Shown: positions 44,576 to 53,141, numbered from the stretch's first letter. The stretch is DNA of 64,000 nt from JAJFTV01 sp964532655 (GCA_964532655.1 CAZHMZ010000001.1:1-64000); one strand, 5' to 3'. The notes: generated by a model from the letters alone, not told the origin. Made by a program: numbers and translations.

Positions 44576-44917
44576 CAGGAAATGTTCAGTCATTTTTGTG
44601 ATCGAACGCGTGCACGATTTCTCCAAAATGGGGTGGAACTGATGAATTTTTTGGAGAACAAAAAGGATAATCCTGTGCTGCCCAGCCTGGTGCTGTTGGA
44701 TTTGAATATGCCATATAAGGATGGGCGAAAAGCGCTGTCAGAAATCAGAGAAAACCCGGATCTGGAATCGCTGCCGGTGGTGGTTCTGACGACCTCTTCC
44801 AATGAGAAGGATATTCAATACTGCAGGGAAAAAGGTGTGGATGCCTTTTATACCAAACCCAGTTCCATGGATGAACTGCGCGGTATTATCAAATGCATCT
44901 GTTTTCAATATGCCTGA
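44576..44917 (+). CDS. Rcp1-like single-domain response regulator, 5' end in gap
   Basis: About 113 visible residues of a receiver domain: QEMFSHFCD is the normal continuation of the acidic start cluster, then phospho-Asp in LVLLDLNMPYKDG, LTTSSN and the Lys in FYTKPSS. This form, with a long insertion before the phospho-Asp strand, is that of the Rcp1 group that pairs with phytochrome-type kinases such as the one upstream. It has no output domain, so it probably relays phosphate or binds a partner protein. Whether it is fused to the kinase cannot be settled because of the gap. Confidence 0.75.
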   Translation, partial: QEMFSHFCDRTRARFLQNGVELMNFLENKKDNPVLPSLVLLDLNMPYKDGRKALSEIRENPDLESLPVVVLTTSSNEKDIQYCREKGVDAFYTKPSSMDELRGIIKCICFQYA

Positions 44918-44965
44918 CAGATTGTTTGCCGTACGGCCCTCTGTAAACACCGGAAAGGAGTGATC

Positions 44966-45361
44966 ATGGCGTCACAGGATCCGTTAAGCCGAAAGGTGGG
45001 CAACCGTGATACGAAAAGGATCAAAACCTCGCCGTTCCAGTTCCGCACCAATACGGATGTGAACATCTACATCTCCGACCTGGCGAAAGCAGAAGAGTTT
45101 TACGGCGATACCATGGGTTTCAGGCAGGTATCCAAATCAAAGGATCATCTGGAATATGACAGCGGCGCCCTGCGGTTGAATATTCACTGCGGCGATCCCT
45201 CGCGCCTGTTTATCCCATCCATCGATGTGAATGACCTGGCCGGTGCCAGCCAGTATCTGGAAAACGCCGGCTGCATTTTGATCCAACTGCCGGGCGGAGG
45301 TCTGTATTTTCGTGATCCGTTCGGGTTGTTGTTTGAACTGGTGGAACGCCCCCGCGATTAA
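44966..45361 (+). CDS. VOC/glyoxalase-superfamily protein
   Basis: A 131-residue protein. From residue 33, VNIYISDLAKAEEFYGDTMGF and YLENAGCILIQLPGGGLYFRDPFGLLFELVE show the paired beta-alpha-beta-beta-beta modules of the vicinal-oxygen-chelate fold. The likely metal ligands are His/Glu residues at the strand starts and the late Glu in FELVE. Substrate unknown. AAGGAG five bases from the ATG at 44966 gives the start. Confidence 0.8.
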   Translation: MASQDPLSRKVGNRDTKRIKTSPFQFRTNTDVNIYISDLAKAEEFYGDTMGFRQVSKSKDHLEYDSGALRLNIHCGDPSRLFIPSIDVNDLAGASQYLENAGCILIQLPGGGLYFRDPFGLLFELVERPRD

Positions 45362-45370
45362 CCGGATCAT

Positions 45371-45940
45371 CTACTCGGTGCTGGCGGCATCCCCGACAGC
45401 CAGCTTGTCTGAGATCACCTCCACCTGGTCGGGAGAGATCAGCTTTACAGACCAGACCCCCAGTTTATACATCCCCACCGCATGCACCTCTGTTCCGTCC
45501 GTGCCTGTCCACGGGATGGAATACGGCGCCTTATCCAGCGGAGTAGGGGGCTTTTTCCCCGGCCAGGCGGAGTTCACGGTCAGGTGAATTTCCCAAATGA
45601 CCACATCCGCTTCATCGGCTTCGCTCACCCCCCGTGCAACTTCCTCCACTGAGACCAACTCGGCTGTACTGATGATGAAATATTTCTGCAAAAAGGGGAT
45701 TAATTCCGGAGCCACCTGAGAGTGAATGATGGTCTGGTAATAATCGCGGTCACTGACCGTTTCCATCCATTGATCACTATGCTGGTAATCAAAGGTGAAG
45801 AAAGCCAGCGCCGTATCCACCGCCAGGTTACGGGCCGTATCTTCCGCGTTTGAAAAGAGGGAACAGGCAGTCAGAACTACAGGCAGGAACATGGACAGGA
45901 CGATCATCAAAGCTGCCGTTCTGTACGCACCTGTTTTCAT
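45371..45940 (-). CDS. Lipoprotein of unknown function
   Basis: A 189-residue lipoprotein with signal peptide MIVLSMFLPVVLTAC and lipobox LTAC. The mature domain of about 165 residues has no recognised motif; an aromatic-rich start (FFTFDYQHSDQWME) and a final VWSVKLISPDQVEVI strand are visible. A GGGAGG site sets the ATG at 45940. Convergent with the VOC gene. Confidence 0.75.
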   Translation of the reverse strand: MKTGAYRTAALMIVLSMFLPVVLTACSLFSNAEDTARNLAVDTALAFFTFDYQHSDQWMETVSDRDYYQTIIHSQVAPELIPFLQKYFIISTAELVSVEEVARGVSEADEADVVIWEIHLTVNSAWPGKKPPTPLDKAPYSIPWTGTDGTEVHAVGMYKLGVWSVKLISPDQVEVISDKLAVGDAASTE

Positions 45941-46066
45941 GAAACCTCCCACCTGTCGACCTGCATCACATCCAGAATACACCCGATGAACAGGGAACGT
46001 ATTGTTTTATATGGGTTTTTTGCCGTTTTCCCCGCATCGGTCGGCTGACATATTCTACCAGAGGCG

Positions 46067-46104
46067 GAAAAAAACGTGGAGCAGATGGAATACTCTGCTC
46101 CACG
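46067..46104 (-). terminator. Intrinsic terminator of the DEAD-box helicase gene
   Basis: On the minus strand an 11-bp CGTGGAGCAGA/TCTGCTCCACG stem is followed by seven Ts, 25 bases past the helicase stop. The opposite strand also has Ts further on, so it could act both ways. Confidence 0.9.
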
Positions 46105-46128
46105 CAAAGATTTTTTATCAGGTCAACT

Positions 46129-47934
46129 TCAGGCCAGTTTTAATGTGGCCGGCAGTTTGTGGATGCGGTAATCACCGCTTTTGGCCAGCGCCTGAGGAGC
46201 AAATTCTTCCGGAATGTCTACCAGCGTGTTCTGCTCGTCGATGAGGATCTTGCCAATGGCTGACCCGGGGATTTCAGCATAGTAGGCGATGGAGGAGACC
46301 ACTTCATTGGGTTTGACACCATGTTTACGGCCAAGCCCCAGGCTCAGACGGATCATCCCGGCTTCATGCGAGGTATGCCCCCCGGCAGACCCGTTCTGCG
46401 AATATCCATGCGTATGCGCCGATCCGGCGGGTTTACGCCGTTCAGCGCCGTACCGGTTGGCTTCTGACTGGCTGCGCTCGCTGTACCGTTCGCTGCGCTG
46501 TCCGGTACGCTGGTCAGCGCGCTGGTCCGCATGCTGCGCGGGACGTCGCTCGCCGCGCCGTTCGGCGCGCATTTCAGCATATTTGCTAACCGGGCGGGTT
46601 TTTCGTTCCGGCTGCTCCTGCACCACACTCAGCGCGGCAATCGGGCGCTGCTTTTCTTCGGAGCGAGCCACCTTGAGCGCTGCGGCTGCAACATCCAGGA
46701 TGTCATATCCGCTGTTGACCAGTTCATCGATCATGTCGCGTTCGCGCTGGGCGCGTCCGCGTTTGAGCCAGACATTCACCTTCTCCAGCAACTGTCCGTC
46801 ACGGTGTTTTTGAATCTCTTCCACGGTGGGCAGTGCGGTGCGGCTGACCTTTTGATGGATAAAATTTTCAATCCGACGCAGGCGATACTGTTCCTGCGGG
46901 GTGATCAATGAAATGGCAATACCGCTCTTGCCCGCGCGACCTGTCCGGCCAATGCGGTGCACATACAGATCATCTTCTTCCGGAAGATCGAAATTGAAGA
47001 CATGCGAGATGTCATCGATATCGAGACCGCGGGCTGCTACATCGGTAGCCACCAGCACCTTGATTTGATTTTGTCTGAAGCGGTTGAGCACACGCTCGCG
47101 CAGTTCCTGGCTTAAATCACCGTTCAATGTTTCGGCGGGGAAGCCGCGCAAGGTCAGTTCATTGGCAAGTTCGCCGGTGCCCGCGCGGGTGCGCACAAAG
47201 ATCAAAGCGCTGGTGACCGGTTCAATCTCGAACAGGCGGGTCAATGCGGCCAGTTTATCATGGGCGTTGACCAGGTAGTAGCGTTGCTCAATCGCAGCCA
47301 CGGTGGGTTGTTCGCGCTGAATGGTGACCGATTGCGGGTCGCGCATGTAGCGTTCCGACAGCCGCCGCACCTCTTTGGGGAATGTGGCTGAAAATAGCGC
47401 TGTCTGTCGTTCGGCCGGGGTTTCTTTGAGGATGGTTTCAATATCCTCGATAAAGCCCATGCTCAGCATCTCGTCAGCCTCATCCAGCACCACCGTATGG
47501 ACCTGTGAAATATCCAGCGCCTTGCGCTCGATCAAATCCATCAAACGTCCTGGGGTGCCTACCACCACGTCCACGCCGCGATTCAACTGTGGGATCTGCC
47601 GGCTGTAAGATGCGCCGCCGTATACCGCTAAAATCCGTGCGCCGATGAATTTACCGTAGGTGGTAAACGAATCAGATACCTGTAAAGCCAGCTCACGGGT
47701 GGGAGCCAGCACCAGGGCCTGCACCTTGCCGCGAGCCTGCAGATTATTCAGGATCGGTAAAGCGAACGCGGCGGTCTTGCCGGTTCCGGTCTGGGCCTGG
47801 CCCAATACATCATTGCCTCTCAGTATGAGAGGGATTACACCGGTCTGGATGGGCGTGGGTGCGTCATAGCCGCACTCGTCCAGGGCCTGCATCAACGAAG
47901 GATGCAGATCGAATTGGGAAAATTCGGTTGTCAT
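46129..47934 (-). CDS. deaD: DEAD-box ATP-dependent RNA helicase
   Basis: A 601-residue CsdA/DeaD-type helicase: Q motif YDAPTPIQTGVIP, motif I AQTGTGKT, PTRELA, TPGRL, DEAD, SATF, and the second domain with TDVAARGLDID and HRIGRTGRAGK. From 430 to 520 there is a basic Arg/Gln/Ser-rich linker; the last ~75 residues (GMIRLSLGLGRKHGVKPNEVVS) are a DbpA-type RNA-binding domain. It unwinds rRNA or mRNA structures, often in ribosome assembly and cold. AAGGG precedes the ATG. It has a leader of about 230 bases with several hairpins. Confidence 0.95.
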   Translation of the reverse strand: MTTEFSQFDLHPSLMQALDECGYDAPTPIQTGVIPLILRGNDVLGQAQTGTGKTAAFALPILNNLQARGKVQALVLAPTRELALQVSDSFTTYGKFIGARILAVYGGASYSRQIPQLNRGVDVVVGTPGRLMDLIERKALDISQVHTVVLDEADEMLSMGFIEDIETILKETPAERQTALFSATFPKEVRRLSERYMRDPQSVTIQREQPTVAAIEQRYYLVNAHDKLAALTRLFEIEPVTSALIFVRTRAGTGELANELTLRGFPAETLNGDLSQELRERVLNRFRQNQIKVLVATDVAARGLDIDDISHVFNFDLPEEDDLYVHRIGRTGRAGKSGIAISLITPQEQYRLRRIENFIHQKVSRTALPTVEEIQKHRDGQLLEKVNVWLKRGRAQRERDMIDELVNSGYDILDVAAAALKVARSEEKQRPIAALSVVQEQPERKTRPVSKYAEMRAERRGERRPAQHADQRADQRTGQRSERYSERSQSEANRYGAERRKPAGSAHTHGYSQNGSAGGHTSHEAGMIRLSLGLGRKHGVKPNEVVSSIAYYAEIPGSAIGKILIDEQNTLVDIPEEFAPQALAKSGDYRIHKLPATLKLA

Positions 47935-48165
47935 TTAATCCCTTTTCGTTTTGACAACCCCGCTGCGCGTTATTAACCTGTCAGGTCAAATTTCATGGAG
48001 GAGTGGGCGAAACCGCCCGTTAGCACAGTCTGGCGTTTCCTTGCGGAAACCCCTCACCCCGAGGGAAACAAGACTGTTTCATGAAAAGGGCCCTCCCATT
48101 CCGGGTAGGGCCGCGTATTGGAATAATCAAAACTATTTAATTTTAAAGTCTCCGTTATCGGAGCG
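47935..48165 (-). promoter_or_regulatory. Structured 5' leader of the DEAD-box helicase gene
   Basis: From the inferred start near 48165 to the ATG the transcript contains at least five hairpins: CTCCG..CGGAG (48163-48150), GGCCCTACCC..GGGAGGGCC followed by CTTTTC (near 48112-48087), GAAACA/TGTTTC (near 48082-48067), GTTTCC..GGAAAC (near 48051-48036) and GGGCG/CGCCC (near 48022-48009). The second has terminator character. A long structured leader is common in cold-induced helicase genes and suggests autoregulation. Confidence 0.5.
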
Positions 48166-48171
48166 GCGTGT

Positions 48172-48177
48172 AGTATA
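48172..48177 (-). promoter_or_regulatory. Extended -10 promoter of the helicase gene
   Basis: TATACT on the minus strand preceded by TGG, an extended -10 (TGnTATACT). The -35 region 17 bases further up is poor, as is usual with extended -10 promoters. Confidence 0.5.
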
Positions 48178-48226
48178 CCACAAAAATCGGATATGTTTGG
48201 GCGAATTCATTTTCAGTAGGTTTTTT

Positions 48227-48300
48227 CGGTAGGGTGCGTTCGGGTTTTGAACGCACCACATCGCGGATACAGGCGAATTATGCGGTGCGTTCACTGTTGA
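48227..48300. repeat. GTGCGTTC palindromic repeat
   Basis: GGGTGCGTTCGGGTTTTGAACGCACC forms a hairpin (GTGCGTTC/GAACGCAC), and GGTGCGTTCA recurs about 40 bases later. The same hairpin arms occur at 53635-53659, so this is a dispersed intergenic repeat distinct from the GTAGGGGC family. Confidence 0.65.
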
Positions 48301-48303
48301 ACC

Positions 48304-48331
48304 AAAAAACCGGCCTGACAACAGGCCGGTT
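48304..48331 (-). terminator. Intrinsic terminator of the beta-lactamase-like gene
   Basis: On the minus strand a 10-bp AACCGGCCTG/CAGGCCGGTT stem with a TTGT loop is followed by Ts (complement of 48304-48309). It lies 30 bases beyond the stop at 48361. Confidence 0.88.
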
Positions 48332-48360
48332 CAATTTACCAGGTTGATTTCGCCAATTCA

Positions 48361-49560
48361 TCAATCCAGATTCGGGAGCGGCACCTGCGGATCCATCAGG
48401 CGCAGGCCGATCGCACCGATATCCTCATTGCTGTTCGCCAAAACAATGACCGCCGTGCCATCTTCCGGGCTGAATGCCGAAAAACTGTGATAACCGCCGG
48501 TCTGACCGTCATGCTGGTACATAAATTTACTGAAACGGTCATAGGTGTGAATGGCCAGACATACATCCACAAAATCGGTGCCGGTGGGATAACATTCGGA
48601 GCGGATCATCTGCATCGAGCGACCCAACTGGTCATCGGCGGGGCTTACATTGGCTGCCAGAAATTTCAGCATGTCCGAGGTGGTGGAATGTAAAGCGCCC
48701 ACCGCCGGCAGAGCAAAATCCCATGACTGCACCGGGTAAGGGCCGCTGTGAGCCTGCGCCAGGCGGGTTTGTTGTTCGTCCGTGAGGGTGAGCACGGTGT
48801 CCGGCATATCCAGCGGGGTTGTGATAACATCGCGCACCAATTCATCATACGGACGGCCATAAGCCCGTTCCAGCATATCGCCCAGCAGCATAAAGCCCAG
48901 ATTGGAATACTCGTATTCACTGCCGGGTTTACGGCCCAGCTTGAGACCGTCGAGATATTCGTACATCAACTCCGGGGTATAGTCGGCGTAAGGGTTGAGT
49001 GTTTCAGCGGGGTTGTAATTGCTGGGCATGCGCGGCAAACCGGAACGTTGCGAGGCGATATCGCGCAGGGTCATGCCCTGGTCCACGGCGTAGACGGGCA
49101 TGGTCACGCCTTCAGGGGCCAGTTCCTGGGCAGGTGTATCCAGGGTCACCAGTCCTTCTTCTATGGCGTTGGCCAGCAGGGTGGCGGTAAACACCTTGGT
49201 GATCGAGCCAATTTCAAACAGGGTGTGTTCGTCGATCTTCTGGTCGCTTTCCCAGGTGATGGTGCCGTAGTTGAGGAAGTACATGCCATCCGGCGTCAGC
49301 CATCCAACCGAGATGCCGGGTACCTTATGGTCATCCACCAGGCGGTGAACATACTCCACCACCTCGGGCGGAAAGTTCAGTTCCGGTGATAGGGTTGGTT
49401 CGGCGGTTGCGGTGAGGATCACAGGGGCGGAATTTTCTGCCACTATCTCCGGGCTGGCAGCCGCGTCTTCGGCGGGTGACTGCTCATTCAAGGTGGCGGG
49501 AACGCATGAGGCAAACAACAAAACAACGAACAACAGGAGAATTTTTATTTTATGTTTCAT
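48361..49560 (-). CDS. Class C beta-lactamase-like serine hydrolase lipoprotein
   Basis: A 399-residue lipoprotein (lipobox LFASC) with a 45-residue acidic/Thr linker and a serine beta-lactamase/transpeptidase domain. The nucleophile motif is EIGSITKVFTA (SxxK), the second motif YSNLGF (YxN), and the third region HDGQTGGYHSF in place of the usual KTG. Family members act as esterases, D-aminopeptidases or low-molecular-weight PBPs; antibiotic hydrolysis cannot be inferred. It is anchored outside the membrane. Monocistronic, with its own terminator. Confidence 0.88.
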   Translation of the reverse strand: MKHKIKILLLFVVLLFASCVPATLNEQSPAEDAAASPEIVAENSAPVILTATAEPTLSPELNFPPEVVEYVHRLVDDHKVPGISVGWLTPDGMYFLNYGTITWESDQKIDEHTLFEIGSITKVFTATLLANAIEEGLVTLDTPAQELAPEGVTMPVYAVDQGMTLRDIASQRSGLPRMPSNYNPAETLNPYADYTPELMYEYLDGLKLGRKPGSEYEYSNLGFMLLGDMLERAYGRPYDELVRDVITTPLDMPDTVLTLTDEQQTRLAQAHSGPYPVQSWDFALPAVGALHSTTSDMLKFLAANVSPADDQLGRSMQMIRSECYPTGTDFVDVCLAIHTYDRFSKFMYQHDGQTGGYHSFSAFSPEDGTAVIVLANSNEDIGAIGLRLMDPQVPLPNLD

Positions 49561-49896
49561 GAAATAGGGGTCCCGGGCGAATCTTATAATGCCGCAGATA
49601 CACCTGTCAAGATGTCAAGAAAATGTACCGGCGCGTAAAAATAATCTACACCCGCCATGGCAACCGTTCCTGATTTGGATGACCCTGGCTGCTCTATACT
49701 TGATGGCTAGTTGATTGACGTTTCATCGGGTTTACTGAATTGCATGAGGGGGATATGAACACTGCAAATAATCGGTGCGTGCAGGCAAACATCACCTCTG
49801 CAACATCCAAAGTAAAACCCTCCCCACAGTTGTGAGGAGGGTTCAGTTCAAGGTAAGGCACGGGCGGATTTCCCCCTGGTAGGCCCGATGCAGCGT
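49561..49896 (-). other. Intergenic spacer
   Basis: The 336 bases between the serine hydrolase and the Hsp20 genes hold a terminator at 49814-49843. A 26-codon frame with a GAGGGGG site (49755-49835, plus strand) was noticed but not accepted as a gene. No other feature was seen. Confidence 0.5.
49814..49843 (-). terminator. Terminator of the Hsp20 cluster
   Basis: On the minus strand AACCCTCCTCACA/TGTGGGGAGGGTT forms a stem with one mismatch, followed by TTAC. It lies about 55 bases after the stop of the last Hsp20 gene. The T run is short. Confidence 0.65.
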
Positions 49897-50397
49897 TTAC
49901 CCTTTTTTGATCTCGATTTTTCGTCGAGAAGTCACACTTTGTTCGCTTTTGGGAAGAGTGATCTTCAGGATGCCCTTGCTGTAAGAAGCATCGATTCGAT
50001 CCTCATCCACCTCATCCGGCAGTTGAATGCTGCGCCGGAAAGATCCAAATGTACGTTCGTGGCGGAAATACGATTTTTCCTTTTGAGTTTCCTCATCTTC
50101 GCGCTTGCCGCTGATGGTGAGAATACCGTTGTGCAAACTGATATCGATGTTCTTTTCGTCCATGCCGGGCAGCTCCACATCCATTTTGATTTCTTTATCG
50201 GTCTCATAGACGTCGATGTTGGGGGCAAACCCTTCCCAATTCTCCATGGAGCGCATGGCTCCAAATGGATTGTCGAAGAACGACTCGAACATACGGTTCA
50301 TTTCTCGCTGCATTCTCAGGATCGGGTCAGTATCACGACGGACATCAAGCTCTGATCCCCGCCGGTGATGCCACGGAGTAATATGTCTGTTTGTCAT
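49897..50397 (-). CDS. Small heat-shock protein (Hsp20)
   Basis: A 166-residue alpha-crystallin-type chaperone. It has an N-terminal arm of about 55 residues (MQREMNRMFESFFDNPFG), the alpha-crystallin core from PNIDVYETDKEIKMDVELPGM to ASYSKGILKITLPK, including the classic ILTISGKRE strand, and the C-terminal I-x-I motif RKIEIKKG for oligomer assembly. It binds unfolding proteins without ATP. Last of three tandem paralogues. AAGGAG lies 11 bases from the ATG. Confidence 0.95.
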   Translation of the reverse strand: MTNRHITPWHHRRGSELDVRRDTDPILRMQREMNRMFESFFDNPFGAMRSMENWEGFAPNIDVYETDKEIKMDVELPGMDEKNIDISLHNGILTISGKREDEETQKEKSYFRHERTFGSFRRSIQLPDEVDEDRIDASYSKGILKITLPKSEQSVTSRRKIEIKKG

Positions 50398-50442
50398 CGG
50401 AATTCATCTCCTTTCACTGATCATTTGATACAAAAGTTGCTC

Positions 50443-50859
50443 TTACTCTGCCTTTACCTGGATCTTGCGGGCTTTGGCCTCTTCCTGTTTGGGAAGCAGC
50501 AGCCGCAAGACGCCGTTCTTTACAGAAGCTTCGATACGCTCCTGGTCAATTTTGTTCGAAAGAACAAAGCTGCGTTCATAGTCACCTACACCATACTCGG
50601 CATAGGACAATGTGTACTCAGGATTACTCTCCGGCTCAACCTGCCCGCGGATGGTGAGGGTATTTTTCTCCAAAGTGATATCCACAGAAGATTCGCTTAC
50701 CCCAGGCATATCCGCAATGACGATTACCTGTCCTTCCGTCTCAAAAATATCGGCTCGAGGAATATACACCGGGGTCGTGCGGGTTCGTTCACCCTTCTCC
50801 GGGGTCTGAGCTTCCTGTTTCTGTACTTCCAGTTCTTTGCTGGTTTGATCTGTCATCAT
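50443..50859 (-). CDS. Small heat-shock protein (Hsp20), divergent
   Basis: A 138-residue Hsp20. The N-terminal arm is short and charged (KELEVQKQEAQTPEKGERTRT) instead of the usual aromatic helix. The core runs from PRADIFETEGQVIVIADMPGV to ASVKNGVLRLLLPK, with NTLTIRGQVE, and ends ARKIQV. The unusual arm suggests different client or partner preference. It sits 45 bases before the 49897 gene. Two adjacent ATGs (50859, 50856) are possible starts. Confidence 0.93.
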   Translation of the reverse strand: MMTDQTSKELEVQKQEAQTPEKGERTRTTPVYIPRADIFETEGQVIVIADMPGVSESSVDITLEKNTLTIRGQVEPESNPEYTLSYAEYGVGDYERSFVLSNKIDQERIEASVKNGVLRLLLPKQEEAKARKIQVKAE

Positions 50860-50929
50860 ACACCTCTCAACAATTCACTTCTCTCAAGTATCTCAATCCT
50901 TAGAAGAACATCCGAACAACATTTACCTG

Positions 50930-51364
50930 CTATACGTTTTTCACAACAATCTTGCGGGGTTTATCCTGTTCGGCGCGGGGTAAAACAATTTTTAACACGC
51001 CGTTTTTGAAACTCGCCTCAATTTTGTCGCTTTGCACCGGATACGGGAGCTGGATGGAGCGTTTGAAACGTCCATAGCCGCGTTCCCGGCGGTGATAGGT
51101 GTGTTCATCGCCAACAACTTCTGGTTTTCTGTTGCCGCTCAGGGTGAGGATTTCACCGGTTACCGAAATATCCAGATCTTCGGGTTCCACGCCGGGGATT
51201 TCCGCCGTGATCACCTGACCATTTTCATTGGCCCAGATGTTCAGAGCCGGAAAACTGGGCGCCGGATGCAACTGAACACCATCGGTCGATCGGAACATCC
51301 GGTTCATCTCCCGCTGCAAGCGGTCCATTTCCTGCCAAACACTCGGTACCTGTCTGTAAAACAT
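50930..51364 (-). CDS. Small heat-shock protein (Hsp20), first of three
   Basis: A 144-residue Hsp20 with an N-terminal MDRLQREMNRMF helix shared with the third paralogue, the alpha-crystallin core (PALNIWANENGQVITAEIPGV, EILTLSGNRK, ASFKNGVLKIVLPR) and the C-terminal motif RKIVV. AAGGAG eight bases before the ATG. Upstream 51365-51555 must hold the promoter; no CIRCE inverted repeat or clear heat-shock promoter was found there. Confidence 0.95.
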   Translation of the reverse strand: MFYRQVPSVWQEMDRLQREMNRMFRSTDGVQLHPAPSFPALNIWANENGQVITAEIPGVEPEDLDISVTGEILTLSGNRKPEVVGDEHTYHRRERGYGRFKRSIQLPYPVQSDKIEASFKNGVLKIVLPRAEQDKPRKIVVKNV

Positions 51365-51555
51365 ATCTGCGTCTCCTTCCTCAGATCAATTGATGTTGTG
51401 TGCCTGTCTTCATACAGTCTGTCAGACAAATTCTTTATTACTGTTATCTTAAGCCAGGCGTGTTAGAAAATTATCAAAATTCTGTAATAGGTGCATTAAT
51501 ATCTGTTCCCCTGATCTGTATCATATCCCAGTGCGGAAGAAAACGCGCAGCCTGC

Positions 51556-52137
51556 CTAAACGCTCCTAGGGTATTCGGCCAACCTGGGAGACAGGCTCGC
51601 CCATTCTTCCGGTTGCCAGGTTTCGTGAAGCCCAATGCCACACTGACCAAACAAACGCCGAATCACAAAATCGGCTTCTGCTGCTCCGAGCAGTTCAATT
51701 TGCTGGCTGTGAATCCGGTGCTTCATTTCAGCGGTCAGCGAGATTGATTTTTGAAAATACTCATAGATCAGGTGCGCGTCATCATCCCGTGCGATCCGGT
51801 TGATAGACAGTTTGCCGCAATCCTGACACATGTGGATCAACATCAGCTCGCCGCCCTGCGGATTATATTTCTTGCGGGTTTGCTTGCGTGTGAGCCCCAC
51901 CGGTTTCATCACCCCTTTGCAGGCTGAAAGCCGGTCACCGGCCTCAACCAGATCGAGATGGCGGGAATGCAGGCAGAACGGGCAGTGGTTGCGGCTGCGC
52001 ACGCCCGAGAATTCACCGCCGGTAAAGACAAATTTGCGGCAGTGGCGGCACAGGAATTGGTTTTCCTGTGCCAGCCCAAACTTGTTTCTTGTGTCATTGC
52101 GGGGATACTCCCCGCTAAACTTCTTTTTCTCTCTCAT
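51556..52137 (-). CDS. RNHCP-domain protein
   Basis: A 193-residue zinc-binding protein. FLCRHCRKFVF and the name-giving RNHCPFCLHSRHLD supply two CxxC pairs of the RNHCP domain; a third pair is in HMCQDCGKLS. The domain is often fused to or located beside the ribosome GTPase RsgA, as here: its frame overlaps the rsgA stop. The ATG at 52137 has a TGGGTG stretch upstream; a GTG at 52146 is also open. A role in ribosome maturation is inferred from context. Confidence 0.9.
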   Translation of the reverse strand: MREKKKFSGEYPRNDTRNKFGLAQENQFLCRHCRKFVFTGGEFSGVRSRNHCPFCLHSRHLDLVEAGDRLSACKGVMKPVGLTRKQTRKKYNPQGGELMLIHMCQDCGKLSINRIARDDDAHLIYEYFQKSISLTAEMKHRIHSQQIELLGAAEADFVIRRLFGQCGIGLHETWQPEEWASLSPRLAEYPRSV

Positions 52138-52142
52138 TTCAA

Positions 52143-53141
52143 TCACCCATTTTGCTGCAGGATGACCATGCTGCGATAGCGGCGCGGATCCACCTGCCCG
52201 TCCAGTACAGCTTTGCGAACGGCGCAGCCCGGCTCATCGATGTGCAGACAGTTCAAACCGAACTTGCATTTACCGATGTACGGCTGCATTTCGCGGAAGA
52301 AAAGCGCCAGATCGTCTTCGCCGGTGTCCCACAGCCCAAATTCACGCATGCCGGGTGTGTCGATCAGCCGGCCGCCAAAATCAAGCGGTAGCATTTCCAG
52401 CATGGTGGTGGTATGCCGGCCCTTGCCGGTCTCGCGCCCCACTTCGCCAACTCGACGTCCCGTGCCCGGCTGCACCACATTCAGCAGTGAGGTTTTCCCC
52501 ACGCCGGACTTGCCGATGAAAGCGGATGTTTTATCCTTCAGCGCCTGGCGGAGTTGATCCATGCCGTAGCCGGTGGCCGAACTGGTGAAAACAAATTCGT
52601 AGCCAATCTTCTGGTACATCCGGATGACGTCCATCAGCTCATCCGGCAGGGAGCCGTCCGGACCCAGTACCAGATCCACCTTGGTCAGGCAAACCAGCAC
52701 CGGCAAATCCAATGATTCCGCCGAAGCCAGGTTGCGATCCAGCAGGTTCCAGGCGGGTTCAGGGCGGGCCGCCGCGAAAACCGGGATTACCAGATCGATG
52801 TTGGCAGCGATGACCTGTTCAAAGGCGTGCGTGCCGGTTGAGGCCGCCCGTCGTGAAAGCCGGTTTCGGCGCGGAAGCACCTCAACCACCATGCCATTCC
52901 CGTTGGAGCGGATGAAGCGTACCTGATCGCCCACGGCGATCGGGTCAGTGTGATCATTTTCAATCACCTGTTGTACGCTGTGATGTTTTCCGGTGGTGGG
53001 GTACACCATCTGTTTTCGGAGCTGCGACGATGTGCTGCAAAGCAATAATTCGCCGTCTGTTTGCACCCAACAATGACCGGTGCTCTTCTTCATAACGGTA
53101 CCCATACCGGATTGATGATTTGTGTTGTTTGAATCGTTCAT
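52143..53141 (-). CDS. rsgA: Ribosome small-subunit-dependent GTPase A
   Basis: A circularly permuted GTPase that acts in late 30S maturation. An OB-fold domain (about 15-85, with VGDQVRFI) precedes the G domain in the permuted order: CLTKVD (G4), then GKSGVGKTSLLN (G1), the HTTT switch (G2) and DTPGMREFGL (G3). The C-terminal zinc motif is CKFGLNCLHIDEPGCAV. The start is unclear: ATGs at 53141, 53105 and 53093 lie in frame and the first 15 residues are Asn/Ser-rich. It is co-transcribed with the RNHCP gene. A hairpin and a leader-peptide-like frame lie upstream. Confidence 0.93.
   Translation of the reverse strand: MNDSNNTNHQSGMGTVMKKSTGHCWVQTDGELLLCSTSSQLRKQMVYPTTGKHHSVQQVIENDHTDPIAVGDQVRFIRSNGNGMVVEVLPRRNRLSRRAASTGTHAFEQVIAANIDLVIPVFAAARPEPAWNLLDRNLASAESLDLPVLVCLTKVDLVLGPDGSLPDELMDVIRMYQKIGYEFVFTSSATGYGMDQLRQALKDKTSAFIGKSGVGKTSLLNVVQPGTGRRVGEVGRETGKGRHTTTMLEMLPLDFGGRLIDTPGMREFGLWDTGEDDLALFFREMQPYIGKCKFGLNCLHIDEPGCAVRKAVLDGQVDPRRYRSMVILQQNG

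Noticed and set aside
42173..44917. A single 914-residue hybrid kinase-receiver
   Set aside because: The join runs through 100 N. The frame agreement is chance or placeholder length, so two features are reported.
49755..49835. A 26-residue peptide with a GAGGGGG site on the plus strand
   Set aside because: It runs into the Hsp20 terminator, has no recognisable character and no supporting promoter; a chance frame is more likely.
51365..51555. CIRCE operator or sigma-32-like promoter before the Hsp20 genes
   Set aside because: No TTAGCACTC-N9-GAGTGCTAA repeat or matching promoter words could be found.
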